Position numbers and translations under genes: made by a program | Assembly (NCBI GenBank): GCA_016841005.1 | Contig: JAEORG010000077.1 | Location: 1-31,728, forward strand | Length of the DNA: 31,728 bases | Reading direction: 5' to 3' | DNA from: Candidatus Thorarchaeota archaeon | Lineage (GTDB): Archaea; Asgardarchaeota; Thorarchaeia; Thorarchaeales; Thorarchaeaceae | Part shown: piece after piece, positions 8,858 to 17,070 of the stretch | Layout: the number at the start of each line of letters is the position of its first letter | Position numbering within the stretch: position 1 is the first letter of the stretch | The notes under the pieces: model-generated | Told to the model about the DNA's origin: nothing | The model's database searches: none | What the model saw: only the letters and a program-made list of their open reading frames with translations

Positions 8858-9844
8858 ATGGAACTCGGTTTCGCTTGGCATCACTCAAAGCAACCCAAAC
8901 ATGCACGTACTGACTTTGAGCATATGCTTGACAATAATTGCAATTCTGTATTGATTGCAGCATCAGAAGATGACTTTGCATATTGGTACCCTAATCTAGT
9001 TGAAATAATCGAAACTGCTAGAGATGTTGGATTAAAAGCATGGGTAAACTTCTGGGCATTCGGTGGTATATTCGGAGGAGAGCCTCCTTCTAATTATCTT
9101 CATCATCATCACAACCTTCGTCAAATCACTGCCGCCTCGAAAGAGAGTGTTCCAGCTGTGTGCATTAATCAACCAGAATTTCGAGAATATTTTGATGGTA
9201 TAATCGAGACCCTTCTCAACGATGTTCGTGTTGATGGTGTGTTTCTAGACGAACCACATTACTATCCCCTATTTGATGAGAGTGAATTCACTTGTACCTG
9301 CACTACATGCCAGTTTCTCTTTGAAAATGAGATGGGTTACAAGATGCCTCTTATCTACGATGCTTCTGTGAAAACTTTCCGAGAACGAAGAATGCATCAA
9401 TTCCTTCTTGAATCCTGTAAGAAGGTCAAGTCATATAGCAGTTCAACGGAGGTCTGTATATGCATCATTCCAACGGAATTTATTGGCCTTGGGACTCCTG
9501 ATTGGGATCGCATTGCGTCCATCCCTGAAGTTGACATGTTCTCAACGGACCCATATTATCATGCATTTGGAAAAGACCGCAGCTGGGCACTAGGCGCAGC
9601 TAGAAGAACCATTGAGGTCTCGAAGAAATTTGGTAAGAAGAGTCAGCTGTGGTTGCAGATGTTTAGACTCCCCGCAGGAGAAGAAGAAGATATCGCATCT
9701 CTAATTCCTGAGTATGTATCAATGGGTGTAGACTCCATCTTTGGTTGGAGCTATCTAGCTAACAAGGGAACAGTCATTGCCAGTGAATCCCCTACACTCT
9801 TATGGGATTTTGTGACAGCTGAGTATCGAAAAATAACGGAGTAA
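8858..9844 (+). CDS. Putative TIM-barrel glycoside-hydrolase-like protein
   Basis: I do not recognise a named family for this 328-residue protein, but its plan is that of a (beta/alpha)8 glycosidase-like barrel. It runs MELGFAWHH at strand 1, VLIAAS (31-36), LKAWVNFWAFGG (59-70), VDGVFLDEPHYYP (125-137, with D131 and E132 at a strand end as in retaining glycosidases), VCICIIPTEF, VDMFSTDPYYHAFG and SIFGWSYLANKG. Directly after DEPH comes C146, C148 and C151, followed by FLFENEMG. This resembles the short cysteine cluster and FxxxxG seen in GH42-like and uncharacterised GHL proteins. No signal peptide is visible, so it is probably cytosolic. GGAGGT at 8835-8840 is 17 bases from the ATG, too far for a normal site. 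The stop codon sits in the loop of a terminator hairpin. Confidence 0.6.
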   Translation: MELGFAWHHSKQPKHARTDFEHMLDNNCNSVLIAASEDDFAYWYPNLVEIIETARDVGLKAWVNFWAFGGIFGGEPPSNYLHHHHNLRQITAASKESVPAVCINQPEFREYFDGIIETLLNDVRVDGVFLDEPHYYPLFDESEFTCTCTTCQFLFENEMGYKMPLIYDASVKTFRERRMHQFLLESCKKVKSYSSSTEVCICIIPTEFIGLGTPDWDRIASIPEVDMFSTDPYYHAFGKDRSWALGAARRTIEVSKKFGKKSQLWLQMFRLPAGEEEDIASLIPEYVSMGVDSIFGWSYLANKGTVIASESPTLLWDFVTAEYRKITE

Positions 9845-9862
9845 GGGCTTCTCCGTTATTTT
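9830..9862. terminator. Bidirectional hairpin terminator between convergent genes
   Basis: AAAATAACGGAG (9830-9841) is perfectly complementary to CTCCGTTATTTT (9851-9862), giving a 12-bp stem with a 9-base loop. The stem ends in an A run on one side and a T run on the other, so both strands read as hairpin plus U-tract. The loop contains the TAA stop (9842-9844) of the TIM-barrel gene, and the PAP2 gene ends four bases to the right. Placement between convergent ends supports termination in both directions. Confidence 0.75.
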
Positions 9863-9865
9863 ATG

Positions 9866-10747
9866 TTAGAGTTTGAGTTTGGTAAATATCAATGGCCAGA
9901 TAAAGACTCCAATGTTGATAATTATGATATATCGAAGAGCTCGGAGCCAGACATCTGACGAAGGCATTACAAGACCTAACACTGCTAGCGATACGATTAC
10001 TAATATGAGTCCAACGAGACATCTTACTACAAGTCTCCATTTCTGCCCATTGAATGGTGCAATATCGAAACTAACATACCGTTTCTCAAGTGGGATTGCT
10101 ATAGCAATTCCCATTACCATTCCTCCATATGCTCCAAAGTTATCGTTAAGTGGTAGTATAGGAAACACCAAGGCCTGAATAATAAGAAGAGCGAAGCTGA
10201 GGATAAACAACCCCAAGTAAAGATACTCTTCCCGTATTCTTGATAAGTTCCTCTCAAGTGGTTGATAGAACAAGAATATCAGAAGAGGTACTGCAATCCC
10301 TAATGCCCACCCTATCAATACATCTTCGAAATAATGAACCCCTAAGTATACTCTCGAAATGCCAATTAAAAAGGACAGAGTGATTGAGATGACCACCATC
10401 CACCATGTTTTCACTTTAAGCGATAACCAACCGTAAAAGGTCGCAGAATGTTGAGCATGTCCACTGGGTGTACTATAGTTTGGTGCATCTATATCGGTTG
10501 AATACCAGTAACTCTGGTCTGGACGAGGATTTGCAATCAGAATCTTCACCCAGAAGTTCAACACAATTGTTGTCAGAAGGACGAAGGCGGCTATAATTGA
10601 CTCTCTCTTTTTAATTGTCCAAAATCCAATGAGTAGTATTCCAATATAGAAATAATCTGAACCCAAATTAGTGATTAGAAGAAATAGTTCTCCAGCCCAT
10701 GGAAGTAAATTTCTCAAGTCTAATATTATCGAGGGATCAAAGAACAT
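9866..10747 (-). CDS. PAP2-superfamily membrane phosphatase
   Basis: This 293-residue membrane protein removes phosphate from a lipid phosphate or pyrophosphate, such as polyprenyl or diacylglycerol pyrophosphate. All three PAP2 motifs are present: KILIANPRP (68-76, the KX6RP motif), PSGH (94-97) and SRVYLGVHYFEDV (131-143, with the nucleophilic histidine H138 and D142). Hydrophobic segments lie near 15-45, 52-72, 113-132, 145-165, 175-200, 210-220, 240-262 and 270-288, more than the six of minimal PAP2 enzymes. The motifs fall on the loops expected to face the outer side. In archaea such proteins often recycle dolichyl pyrophosphate after glycosylation, but the sequence does not fix the substrate. 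It stands alone on its strand, divergent from the dipeptidase gene. Confidence 0.88.
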   Translation of the reverse strand: MFFDPSIILDLRNLLPWAGELFLLITNLGSDYFYIGILLIGFWTIKKRESIIAAFVLLTTIVLNFWVKILIANPRPDQSYWYSTDIDAPNYSTPSGHAQHSATFYGWLSLKVKTWWMVVISITLSFLIGISRVYLGVHYFEDVLIGWALGIAVPLLIFLFYQPLERNLSRIREEYLYLGLFILSFALLIIQALVFPILPLNDNFGAYGGMVMGIAIAIPLEKRYVSFDIAPFNGQKWRLVVRCLVGLILVIVSLAVLGLVMPSSDVWLRALRYIIIINIGVFIWPLIFTKLKL

Positions 10748-10875
10748 CTGAGTTCCTCCAAATGATTAAGTTTGAGATGTGTGTGAAATCCAAATGAAAA
10801 GTCTATGCCCTAGAAAATTTCCTCCATTGGGAATCCTTAAAGAATTGAATACCTCCCCCCATAATTGTGGACATA

Positions 10876-12375
10876 ATGGTGTTAGAGAAGTTAGAGCCTC
10901 AGATTGTTTGGGATATATTTGAAAACGTATTTACAAAAACTCCGCGAGAATCTAGAAAAGAGACAAAGATTCGAGTAGCTCTAAAGAAATGGGTTATAGA
11001 TAAAGCAAAGGAAATGGATGTGAATCTTACCATAAACGAAGATGAAACTGGTAACATTCTCATCAAGAAATCCGCTACCCCTGGAATGGAATCACGGCCC
11101 TCTGTTTTGTTCCAAGGTCATCTCGACATGGTATGTGAAACTGATAGAGAGGGTGGTTTCGACTTCGAAAATGAACCAATCCCAATCAGAATTCAAGATA
11201 ATGGTGAATGGGTCGATGCTGATGAAACGACATTGGGTGCAGACAATGGAATTGGTATGTCTATTGCCCTTGCGTTTCTTTTCGACCCTGATGTAAAACA
11301 TGGCCCAATCGAAGTTCTCGCAACAGTGGATGAAGAAACCGGACTTACAGGAGCGTTTGCACTTAATCCACAAGAAATGGGACTCGAGAGTAAGCTTCTC
11401 ATAAACATCGATTCAGAAGAGATAGGAACAATTACCATTGGGTCTGCAGGAGGAGGGGATACAGTCTATACCAAGAAACTAACCCTGAACCCTCCTACTG
11501 GAGTATATACATACAGAAAACTTACTGTTAGTGGATTGTCTGGTGGGCACTCAGGAGTTGACATTCATCTACCTCGAGGAAATGCAAACAAGCTTGTTGC
11601 AAGAATGTTGTCTGCAATTTTAGAGAAGATGTCCGTTGTCATTAGTGATTGGACTGGAGGCAGTAAACGGAATGCTATCCCCAGAAGTTCTTCAGTTATC
11701 TTTGGTATTCCCGCAACAAGTACTATTGAAGCTGAAAGTATTCTTGAAAACCAGCGAGGTCAATTACTATCCTACTATACAGGTGGGCAAAAACCCATAG
11801 AACCTGATCTTGTTATTGATTGGAATCAAGAAGATGGCTCAGAGTATTTTGATGAAGTAGAATCAAAGAAGATAATTCAAACACTTCACATGCTACCACA
11901 TGGTGTGATACAATTTTCTCCAACAGTTGCAGGATTAGTTGAGACCTCCAACAATGTGGCTGTTGTTTCATCTACTAAGAGAGAAATACGAATACAGATG
12001 TCAACAAGAAGTAATCTTGATTCGGAATTAGTATCGACTCGTCGTGCTCTGGCATTTTTGGGTGAAGTAATGGGCTGGGAAGTTAAGAAAACGAAAGCCT
12101 ATCCTGGATGGGCTCCAGATCCCGATAATCCATTTCTAGGTTATATCAGAGAGAAATATGCCGAAGTATTAGGGTCAGAAATTCTTGTAGAGGCGATACA
12201 CGCTGGCTTAGAATGCGGTATATTAGGCGCAGGAATTCCAGGTCTACGAATGGTTTCAATTGGTCCCAATATCAAGCATGCACACTCGCCTGATGAGATG
12301 CTGCAGATTAAATCTGTTGGCCAGATATACTCACTTCTGAAGACTATCCTCAAGGATTTACCTGCTACCCTCTAA
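10876..12375 (+). CDS. pepD: Aminoacyl-histidine dipeptidase (Xaa-His, M20 metallopeptidase)
   Basis: This cytosolic di-zinc peptidase cleaves dipeptides, typically Xaa-His. Metal and catalytic residues match PepD: H82 and D84 in FQGHLDMVC, D123 in GADNGIG, E153 and E154 in VDEETGLTG, D179 in NIDSEE, and the late histidine in KHAHSPDEML. The dimerisation (lid) domain lies between about 200 and 380, opening with SGLSGGHSGVDIH. At 499 residues it is of PepD length. ATG 10876 is preferred because MVLEKLEPQIVWDIF then lines up with the family's N-terminus; GTG 10867 would add MDI. No Shine-Dalgarno is visible, and CTTAAAG at about 10836-10842 lies at TATA distance, suggesting a short-leader transcript. 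It could feed free histidine to the route ending in the formimidoyltransferase, but the two genes are not adjacent. It overlaps the convergent AOR gene by four bases. Confidence 0.9.
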   Translation: MVLEKLEPQIVWDIFENVFTKTPRESRKETKIRVALKKWVIDKAKEMDVNLTINEDETGNILIKKSATPGMESRPSVLFQGHLDMVCETDREGGFDFENEPIPIRIQDNGEWVDADETTLGADNGIGMSIALAFLFDPDVKHGPIEVLATVDEETGLTGAFALNPQEMGLESKLLINIDSEEIGTITIGSAGGGDTVYTKKLTLNPPTGVYTYRKLTVSGLSGGHSGVDIHLPRGNANKLVARMLSAILEKMSVVISDWTGGSKRNAIPRSSSVIFGIPATSTIEAESILENQRGQLLSYYTGGQKPIEPDLVIDWNQEDGSEYFDEVESKKIIQTLHMLPHGVIQFSPTVAGLVETSNNVAVVSSTKREIRIQMSTRSNLDSELVSTRRALAFLGEVMGWEVKKTKAYPGWAPDPDNPFLGYIREKYAEVLGSEILVEAIHAGLECGILGAGIPGLRMVSIGPNIKHAHSPDEMLQIKSVGQIYSLLKTILKDLPATL

Positions 12376-14192
12376 AGACCATCCAGATCTAATTTCTCTA
12401 GGACCTCATTAGATGGTCTTCCTGTAGTCCTATCCCATCTTCTGAACTCATACCATGTTTCAAGTTGTTCTTCAATATCGGGTACATGTCCCTCAGTTCC
12501 ACCTTCCAGTGGTCTTGTGATTAATTCGGGAAGTGTTTCGCGCTTTGTATCGTATCCGAGTTTCAGATTCATCAATCTCATCATTGTGAAAATTCTCTCA
12601 CCGGTCAATGCGAGTTCCTCAACAGAGTAATCCCATCCTGTGGTCAACTGAAAGAGCTTCACAATATCTTCTGCAAGACATGGATAAAAGCTACAGAATC
12701 CAGCAGAGTTAAACATAGCACGTACGTTTTGATGTTTTGCAGTCAAGTCTGCTTCATTTGCAAATCTATCCATGCTTTCGATTCCTAGAGCCTCGTTAAT
12801 TTGTCCCATCTGTACATTGTACATATCTGCAGCCATATGGCAGGCACCTCGTGGGGAGGTTGCATAGCCTACTGCCATACCAGAGAAACCACGAGGATCG
12901 TGCATTGCTAAGTCCATGTCATTTACCTGAACTGCTAGATGACCGCATCCAAATTTTTCTCCGAATAGTCGAGTACCCTCCGCCATCAAATTACCGATAC
13001 CTTCTCGATTAGCAATCTTATCAAGTAGTATGCTTGCAGCATCTACATCTCCCCACTCTGGAGTGAGTCCATCTAACTCGTCTTTGGTCACCTTTCCTTC
13101 ATTGTACAGGTAGTACGCAAAGGCTACAATATTCCCTCCTGTGAGACTGTCAATACCCAATATGTCCAGCTTTTTGGATAGATATGCAAGAGCCTCCAAG
13201 TTGTCATTCAGTATTTGTGTTCCCATGGTTCCAGTAACTTCGTATTCCGGGCCTTTGAAGACTCCTGTTTTGTAAGGCCCATCTTTGACTTCAATAACTC
13301 TGCCACATCCTATTGGACATCTGAAACACGCTTTCTTTCCTATGAGGATTGTTTCTCTAACTGAAGTTCCACTCAGATTGTAAGAATCAAATTCTCCTAC
13401 TGAAAAGTATCCCGCAGGCATTGAGCCATACATAATGCTAGCCATATCTACGTATCCTGCTGTACCCAGATCTGAATACATCTTGAATGTGGAATCTTCT
13501 CGTAGTTCTTGATTCAATTCAGAAGCGTACTTTGTCAGTTCTTCTGGTTGAGCTACTGGTATCTTTCGATCGCTGCCTTTCACCACGATGGCCTTTAATC
13601 TCTTGGAACCCATCACTGCACCCATACCAGTTCGACCTGCTGCACGATGATGGTCCACGATTATGCTAGCAAATTTGACGAGGTTTTCTCCTGCAATACC
13701 GATTCGTGCAATTCCTGCATTTTTATATCCGGTTTCCTCCTTGAGAGCATCCCATGTGAATTCAGTATCTTTCCCCCAGAGATGCTCAGCAGATTTCAGT
13801 TCCACTTCATCATTATTGATTAGAACATACTTTGGTTCTTGTGCGTGACCGATGAACATCACTCCATCATATCCCGCGAATTTGATATCCGCACCAAGAT
13901 GACCACCGACTGTACTATATCCCCAAAGCTTGGTTAGTGGAGACCTTGCACATACTGACATTTTGCTACCCGTTGGTACCATAGTACCAGTAAACGGACC
14001 AGTAAGAAAAAGTAAGGGATTGTTAGGTCCTAGTGGGTCTGTTTGTGCATCAATCATGTCATATAAGATACTACATGCAAGACCAGTGCCCCCAATGAAT
14101 TTTCTTTGCTGATCTTCCTCAATTGATAAGATTGAAACCTCTTCCGTAGGGAGATCAATCTTCAGTATTTTTCCTCTATAAGCTGGTACCAT
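12372..14192 (-). CDS. aor: Tungsten-containing aldehyde:ferredoxin oxidoreductase
   Basis: The enzyme converts aldehydes to carboxylic acids with ferredoxin as electron acceptor, or the reverse when ferredoxin is strongly reduced. It binds tungsten-bis-pterin and one [4Fe-4S] cluster in the cytosol. The cluster ligands are C289, C292 and C296 in CFRCPIGC plus C500 in SAGFCSF, close to C288, C291, C295 and C494 of the Pyrococcus furiosus enzyme. The N-terminal domain shows FIGGTGLA, GPFTGT and SVCARSPLTKLWG, and RAAGRTGMGAVMGSK marks the family. ATG 14192 is chosen because AGGAG lies eight bases upstream; GTG 14201 would directly abut that site. The Shine-Dalgarno sits next to the ADH stop codon, 11 bases before this start, so the two genes are one operon. 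Which of the AOR/FOR/GOR-like subfamilies it belongs to, and its aldehyde, are not settled. Confidence 0.93.
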   Translation of the reverse strand: MVPAYRGKILKIDLPTEEVSILSIEEDQQRKFIGGTGLACSILYDMIDAQTDPLGPNNPLLFLTGPFTGTMVPTGSKMSVCARSPLTKLWGYSTVGGHLGADIKFAGYDGVMFIGHAQEPKYVLINNDEVELKSAEHLWGKDTEFTWDALKEETGYKNAGIARIGIAGENLVKFASIIVDHHRAAGRTGMGAVMGSKRLKAIVVKGSDRKIPVAQPEELTKYASELNQELREDSTFKMYSDLGTAGYVDMASIMYGSMPAGYFSVGEFDSYNLSGTSVRETILIGKKACFRCPIGCGRVIEVKDGPYKTGVFKGPEYEVTGTMGTQILNDNLEALAYLSKKLDILGIDSLTGGNIVAFAYYLYNEGKVTKDELDGLTPEWGDVDAASILLDKIANREGIGNLMAEGTRLFGEKFGCGHLAVQVNDMDLAMHDPRGFSGMAVGYATSPRGACHMAADMYNVQMGQINEALGIESMDRFANEADLTAKHQNVRAMFNSAGFCSFYPCLAEDIVKLFQLTTGWDYSVEELALTGERIFTMMRLMNLKLGYDTKRETLPELITRPLEGGTEGHVPDIEEQLETWYEFRRWDRTTGRPSNEVLEKLDLDGL

Positions 14193-14203
14193 TATTCCCA
14201 CTC

Positions 14204-15379
14204 CTAGAAATCAATTTCCTTCCCATTGAACATGTACTCGTAGATTTTTTTAATCTCTGCTGCCTCGATGGGTCGAGGAGTCATTGTAATGCTAGTATCC
14301 ATCATCGCATATTCTACGAGCTTCTCAATACTCTCATCAAATTTCTCCCTGGTAATTCCTGCTTCTTGGAGATTCTGTGGGAATCCAACTTGTTGTCCTA
14401 GTTCTCTGATTTTCCTAGCAAGCGCTCGGGTTGCTTTCACGTGATCCTTCTCTTCAATACCCACTAGTCGTGACAATTCCCAATACTGTCGTGCTGTGTC
14501 TGGCATATCATGAGCATTGAATTCCATGGTATACGGGAGTGCCATTCCAACTGACAATCCATGTTGAGTTCTTAATACTGACCCCATGCTATGTCCCAGT
14601 GAATGCGCAAGACATGCCTGAGAATTACCGAATGACATGCCTGCAAGGGATGCTGCAACTTGCATCTTCTCCCTTGCCTCGAGGTCTCCTAAATTCGAAA
14701 CTGATTTTGGAAGCCAATCAAAGACCATCTGAATCGCTTTCATGGTGCATGCATCTGAGAAATCGTTTTTCCAGACTGAAACATATCCTTCAATCGCATG
14801 AGTGAGGGCATCCATGGCAGTGTATATCGTCATTTTCTCTGGTAGTTCTTTTACAAAGATTGGGTCAAGAATTGCTAACTCTGCCATAATCTCAGGATTT
14901 GTTGTTGCAAATTTCCTACCAGATTCATCTTCTCTAACAACAATCGCTCTGGTAACTTCAGACCCAGTTCCCGCAGTTGTAGGAATTGCAACCAACCTTG
15001 CTTTTTCTTTCAAATCTAAGACATCGAATGGAGATAGTGCTTCGAGATTAAACTCCGGTTTTGCATACAAGACCCAAGCAGCTTTCGCAGTATCCATGAC
15101 ACTTCCTCCGCCAACTGCAATAATAGTATCAGCCATGGCATCTTCCAAAGCTTTGGCGGCACTCTTTACAACAGATACTCTTGGATCTGGTTCTGCATCT
15201 TTCCAGATTGTCACAGTCCAACCATTGCTCTCAAGTATTTTCTTTACTTTATCCGGATATCCCAAATCACTGATAACACCGTCAGTGATAATGACTGCTT
15301 TTTCACCTTTCACCAACTCAAGTTCATCTAGCGCATCTTCACCGAATGCAACTTTGGGAATATCAAACCACCAGACCAT
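14204..15379 (-). CDS. Iron-containing alcohol dehydrogenase
   Basis: This 391-residue cytosolic group III dehydrogenase interconverts a primary alcohol or hydroxyacid and its aldehyde with NAD(P). The nucleotide-binding AVGGGSVMDTAK (88-99) and IPTTAGTGSEVT (132-143) are typical. Metal ligands fall at D190 and H194 (MDALTHAIEGY), H259 (LAHSLGHSMG) and H273 (TQHGLSVG), matching the D/H/H/H pattern of FucO. The family includes butanol, 1,3-propanediol and 4-hydroxybutyrate dehydrogenases. The last would fit the dehydratase at the left of the window, though 12 kb separates them. It is the first gene of an operon with AOR, so the pair can carry an acid to an alcohol or the reverse. A TATA-like box about 25 bases before the ATG and no good Shine-Dalgarno suggest a leaderless message. 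Confidence 0.93.
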   Translation of the reverse strand: MVWWFDIPKVAFGEDALDELELVKGEKAVIITDGVISDLGYPDKVKKILESNGWTVTIWKDAEPDPRVSVVKSAAKALEDAMADTIIAVGGGSVMDTAKAAWVLYAKPEFNLEALSPFDVLDLKEKARLVAIPTTAGTGSEVTRAIVVREDESGRKFATTNPEIMAELAILDPIFVKELPEKMTIYTAMDALTHAIEGYVSVWKNDFSDACTMKAIQMVFDWLPKSVSNLGDLEAREKMQVAASLAGMSFGNSQACLAHSLGHSMGSVLRTQHGLSVGMALPYTMEFNAHDMPDTARQYWELSRLVGIEEKDHVKATRALARKIRELGQQVGFPQNLQEAGITREKFDESIEKLVEYAMMDTSITMTPRPIEAAEIKKIYEYMFNGKEIDF

Positions 15380-15397
15380 CTTATATCACATCCAACT

Positions 15398-15410
15398 CAA
15401 ATATATCATA
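15398..15410 (-). promoter_or_regulatory. TATA-like box of the adh-aor operon
   Basis: On the minus strand this reads TATGATATATTTG, an archaeal TATA-like element centred about 25 bases before the ADH ATG at 15379. That spacing would place the transcript start at or next to the ATG, so the message would be leaderless, in line with the lack of a Shine-Dalgarno. This is a position-and-composition argument only. Confidence 0.5.
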
Positions 15411-15501
15411 GAGCGAAGGTAGTTCTCCCTCTTATTTTTGCTTACTCATAAGAAGTAATGATACTATCAATCGCAGGGGAATGAAAACCAAAGGTCTGAA
15501 G

Positions 15502-15538
15502 AAAAAAAGGCTAGGTTCAAGCCTTGCTGACTTGAACC
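15502..15538 (-). terminator. Hairpin terminator after the Liv-type binding protein gene
   Basis: CTTGAACC (15531-15538) and GGTTCAAG (15514-15521) are perfect complements around a 9-base loop. Read on the minus strand, the 8-bp stem is followed after five bases by seven T (15508-15502). It begins 12 bases past the stop of the binding protein gene, so it would end that transcript before the adh-aor promoter. Confidence 0.65.
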
Positions 15539-15549
15539 CTTGTTACGTA

Positions 15550-16965
15550 TTATGTCCTTCTTTTGAACCATATGACTGCAACTGCGAGTATTGCTATTCC
15601 ACCAACTGCAACAATTGTGATAATCAACGGATCAATCACTACTGGCAAAGGTGTGTAATTAGTATCTACTGGAGGTGCAACGGTGTTCCTGTCCAAGGTT
15701 TCTACCAATTTTGCAATGATGAATCCTTGTGTTTCAGAACCTGCACGATCGTCTTTCCAGGCTTCTGCAATATACATCTCAGCAAGTCCCTGATGATCAG
15801 CTGGCCGCAGGTAAGTAGGACCTTTTGGAGTATTGATTGTTAATCCACTTTCAAGATGTCTAATCATTGATTCTGCATTGAGGTCCGGAACTGCATTTGT
15901 CACGTCAACCAAGAATTGAGCCGTGGCAAATCCACTTGCAGTAAATAGCTCAGGCACACGGTAATTCAATAGGAACGCACCGTTTGGCTTTATGTTTCTG
16001 GTTACATGCTCGGCAACCATCCAATCATTGACAGCATTATCAGGTAGATCATAGCCATAGAGGCAAAGCCCCGTAGATCCCTCATATGTAGCTGGAGGCA
16101 CCATTCCTGCTTCAATTACATTCATTGAAAGGATATCAATGCAAGCACCTGCGATTTCCATATTGGATGCAATATCATATGTTCCAAAATCAGTGTACAT
16201 GGCTGCAAAGCTACCAGCCCAGATTACAAACAAGTAATCAATCCCATCGGATGCATCAGCAGTCAACAGATTTGTCAAATATGGGCTGAAATCAGTTGTA
16301 GTTAGAGGAGCGTATTGAGTGGTTACAACATTTCCACCCTTTTCCTCTATGACAGCTGTCATTGATTCGACACCACTGTATCCAAAGGAATAATCTGCAG
16401 CAAGAAACGCAAAATTCGTATGACCAAGAGTGTCCATAGCATATGTGACACCCGCATAGGCATCATGCCAATTGTTTCTTGCAATCCTGAAGACATATGG
16501 ATTCAAGAGTGATCCAGTCAATGATGCATCTGCAGCTGGTGATATGAAGTAGAGTTTTTCATATTCTTCAGCAATCGGTGCAATAGCAGCAGCAACGCTA
16601 CTATAGGTTCCTCCTACGAGGATGTCGATGCCATCTGTTTCTATCGCAGTTGTTGCAAGTGATGCCGCCTCGGTTACATCACCTTTTGTATCATAATAAT
16701 GAAGTTCATATGGTCGACCTGCAGAGGTCTTATTTTCATTATCATATCCCATTTCTGTTGTCGCATATATTAGTCCTAGTTCAAAACCCTGTTTTGTCCA
16801 TGGTGCGTAAAATGAAAGTGACGCAGTCGTAAAGGGGGCGAAGATCCCAATTTTAATTGGGTCTGTCGATTGCGCACTACTTGGCGCAGGTATAAAACTG
16901 GGTATACATAAGGAAACTAATAGGATCAAAGAAATGGATAATGTGTTTATTTTTTTCATTACCAT
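15550..16965 (-). CDS. Liv-type ABC transporter substrate-binding protein, membrane-anchored
   Basis: This 471-residue extracellular receptor belongs to the LivK/Peripla_BP_6 class and would hand its ligand to the LivHM permeases encoded upstream in the same run. A signal peptide occupies about 1-32 (basic MKK, hydrophobic SISLILLVSLC, then SSAQS). The mature domain begins IKIGIFAPFTTASLSFYAPW, and YELHYYDTKGD, LVGGTYSSVAAAIAPIAEEY and YVFRIARNNWHDAYAG are typical fold elements. The C-terminus has one transmembrane helix (about 447-466) ending FKRRT, so it is tethered by its tail as in many archaea, after the linker PPVDTNYTPLPV. The family binds branched-chain amino acids, amides, urea and aromatic acids; the ligand cannot be read. 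ATG 16965 is used; ATG 16959 is also possible since AGGA lies four or ten bases before them. It has its own TATA-like box and terminator. Confidence 0.88.
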   Translation of the reverse strand: MVMKKINTLSISLILLVSLCIPSFIPAPSSAQSTDPIKIGIFAPFTTASLSFYAPWTKQGFELGLIYATTEMGYDNENKTSAGRPYELHYYDTKGDVTEAASLATTAIETDGIDILVGGTYSSVAAAIAPIAEEYEKLYFISPAADASLTGSLLNPYVFRIARNNWHDAYAGVTYAMDTLGHTNFAFLAADYSFGYSGVESMTAVIEEKGGNVVTTQYAPLTTTDFSPYLTNLLTADASDGIDYLFVIWAGSFAAMYTDFGTYDIASNMEIAGACIDILSMNVIEAGMVPPATYEGSTGLCLYGYDLPDNAVNDWMVAEHVTRNIKPNGAFLLNYRVPELFTASGFATAQFLVDVTNAVPDLNAESMIRHLESGLTINTPKGPTYLRPADHQGLAEMYIAEAWKDDRAGSETQGFIIAKLVETLDRNTVAPPVDTNYTPLPVVIDPLIITIVAVGGIAILAVAVIWFKRRT

Positions 16966-17029
16966 TTGTTCCTATACCATATAAGGTACAGATGAATCCA
17001 TACCTAACCGTAATCCTATGGGTTCCTGC

Positions 17030-17038
17030 TATATATCT
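17030..17038 (-). promoter_or_regulatory. TATA-like box upstream of the binding protein gene
   Basis: The minus strand reads GATATATAG here, inside the short gap between the alpha/beta hydrolase stop and the binding protein start. A transcript beginning about 25 bases on would have a leader of some 45 bases containing an AGGA Shine-Dalgarno. Separate transcription would fit a binding protein made in excess of its permease. Confidence 0.45.
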
Positions 17039-17070
17039 CTTAAGGAATTGGAAATTAAAGACATTACAAT

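Noticed and set aside
9098..9112. A run of histidines (HHHH) in the TIM-barrel protein as a special metal site
   Set aside because: It comes from a CATCATCATCAC triplet run and lies in a loop; short His runs like this occur by chance and no partner ligands are obvious.
1745..12375. A histidine-utilisation operon made of FTCD and PepD
   Set aside because: The two genes are more than 7 kb apart with unrelated genes on both strands between them, and hutH, hutU and hutI are absent from the window.
222..15379. A 3-hydroxypropionate/4-hydroxybutyrate or dicarboxylate/4-hydroxybutyrate carbon-fixation cycle
   Set aside because: Only the dehydratase, and perhaps the dehydrogenase, would fit. No carboxylase or other cycle enzyme is present, so the cycle cannot be claimed.
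14802..15422. A plus-strand open frame of about 200 codons
   Set aside because: It lies wholly antisense to the well-supported iron alcohol dehydrogenase gene and its promoter; the Ser/Ala-rich translation has no recognisable motifs, and no ribosome binding site was noted.
15481..15843. Plus-strand frame with a cysteine-rich stretch that looks like a zinc finger
   Set aside because: It crosses the terminator hairpin and is antisense to the binding protein's C-terminal helix and linker; the cysteines come from antisense codons of that region.
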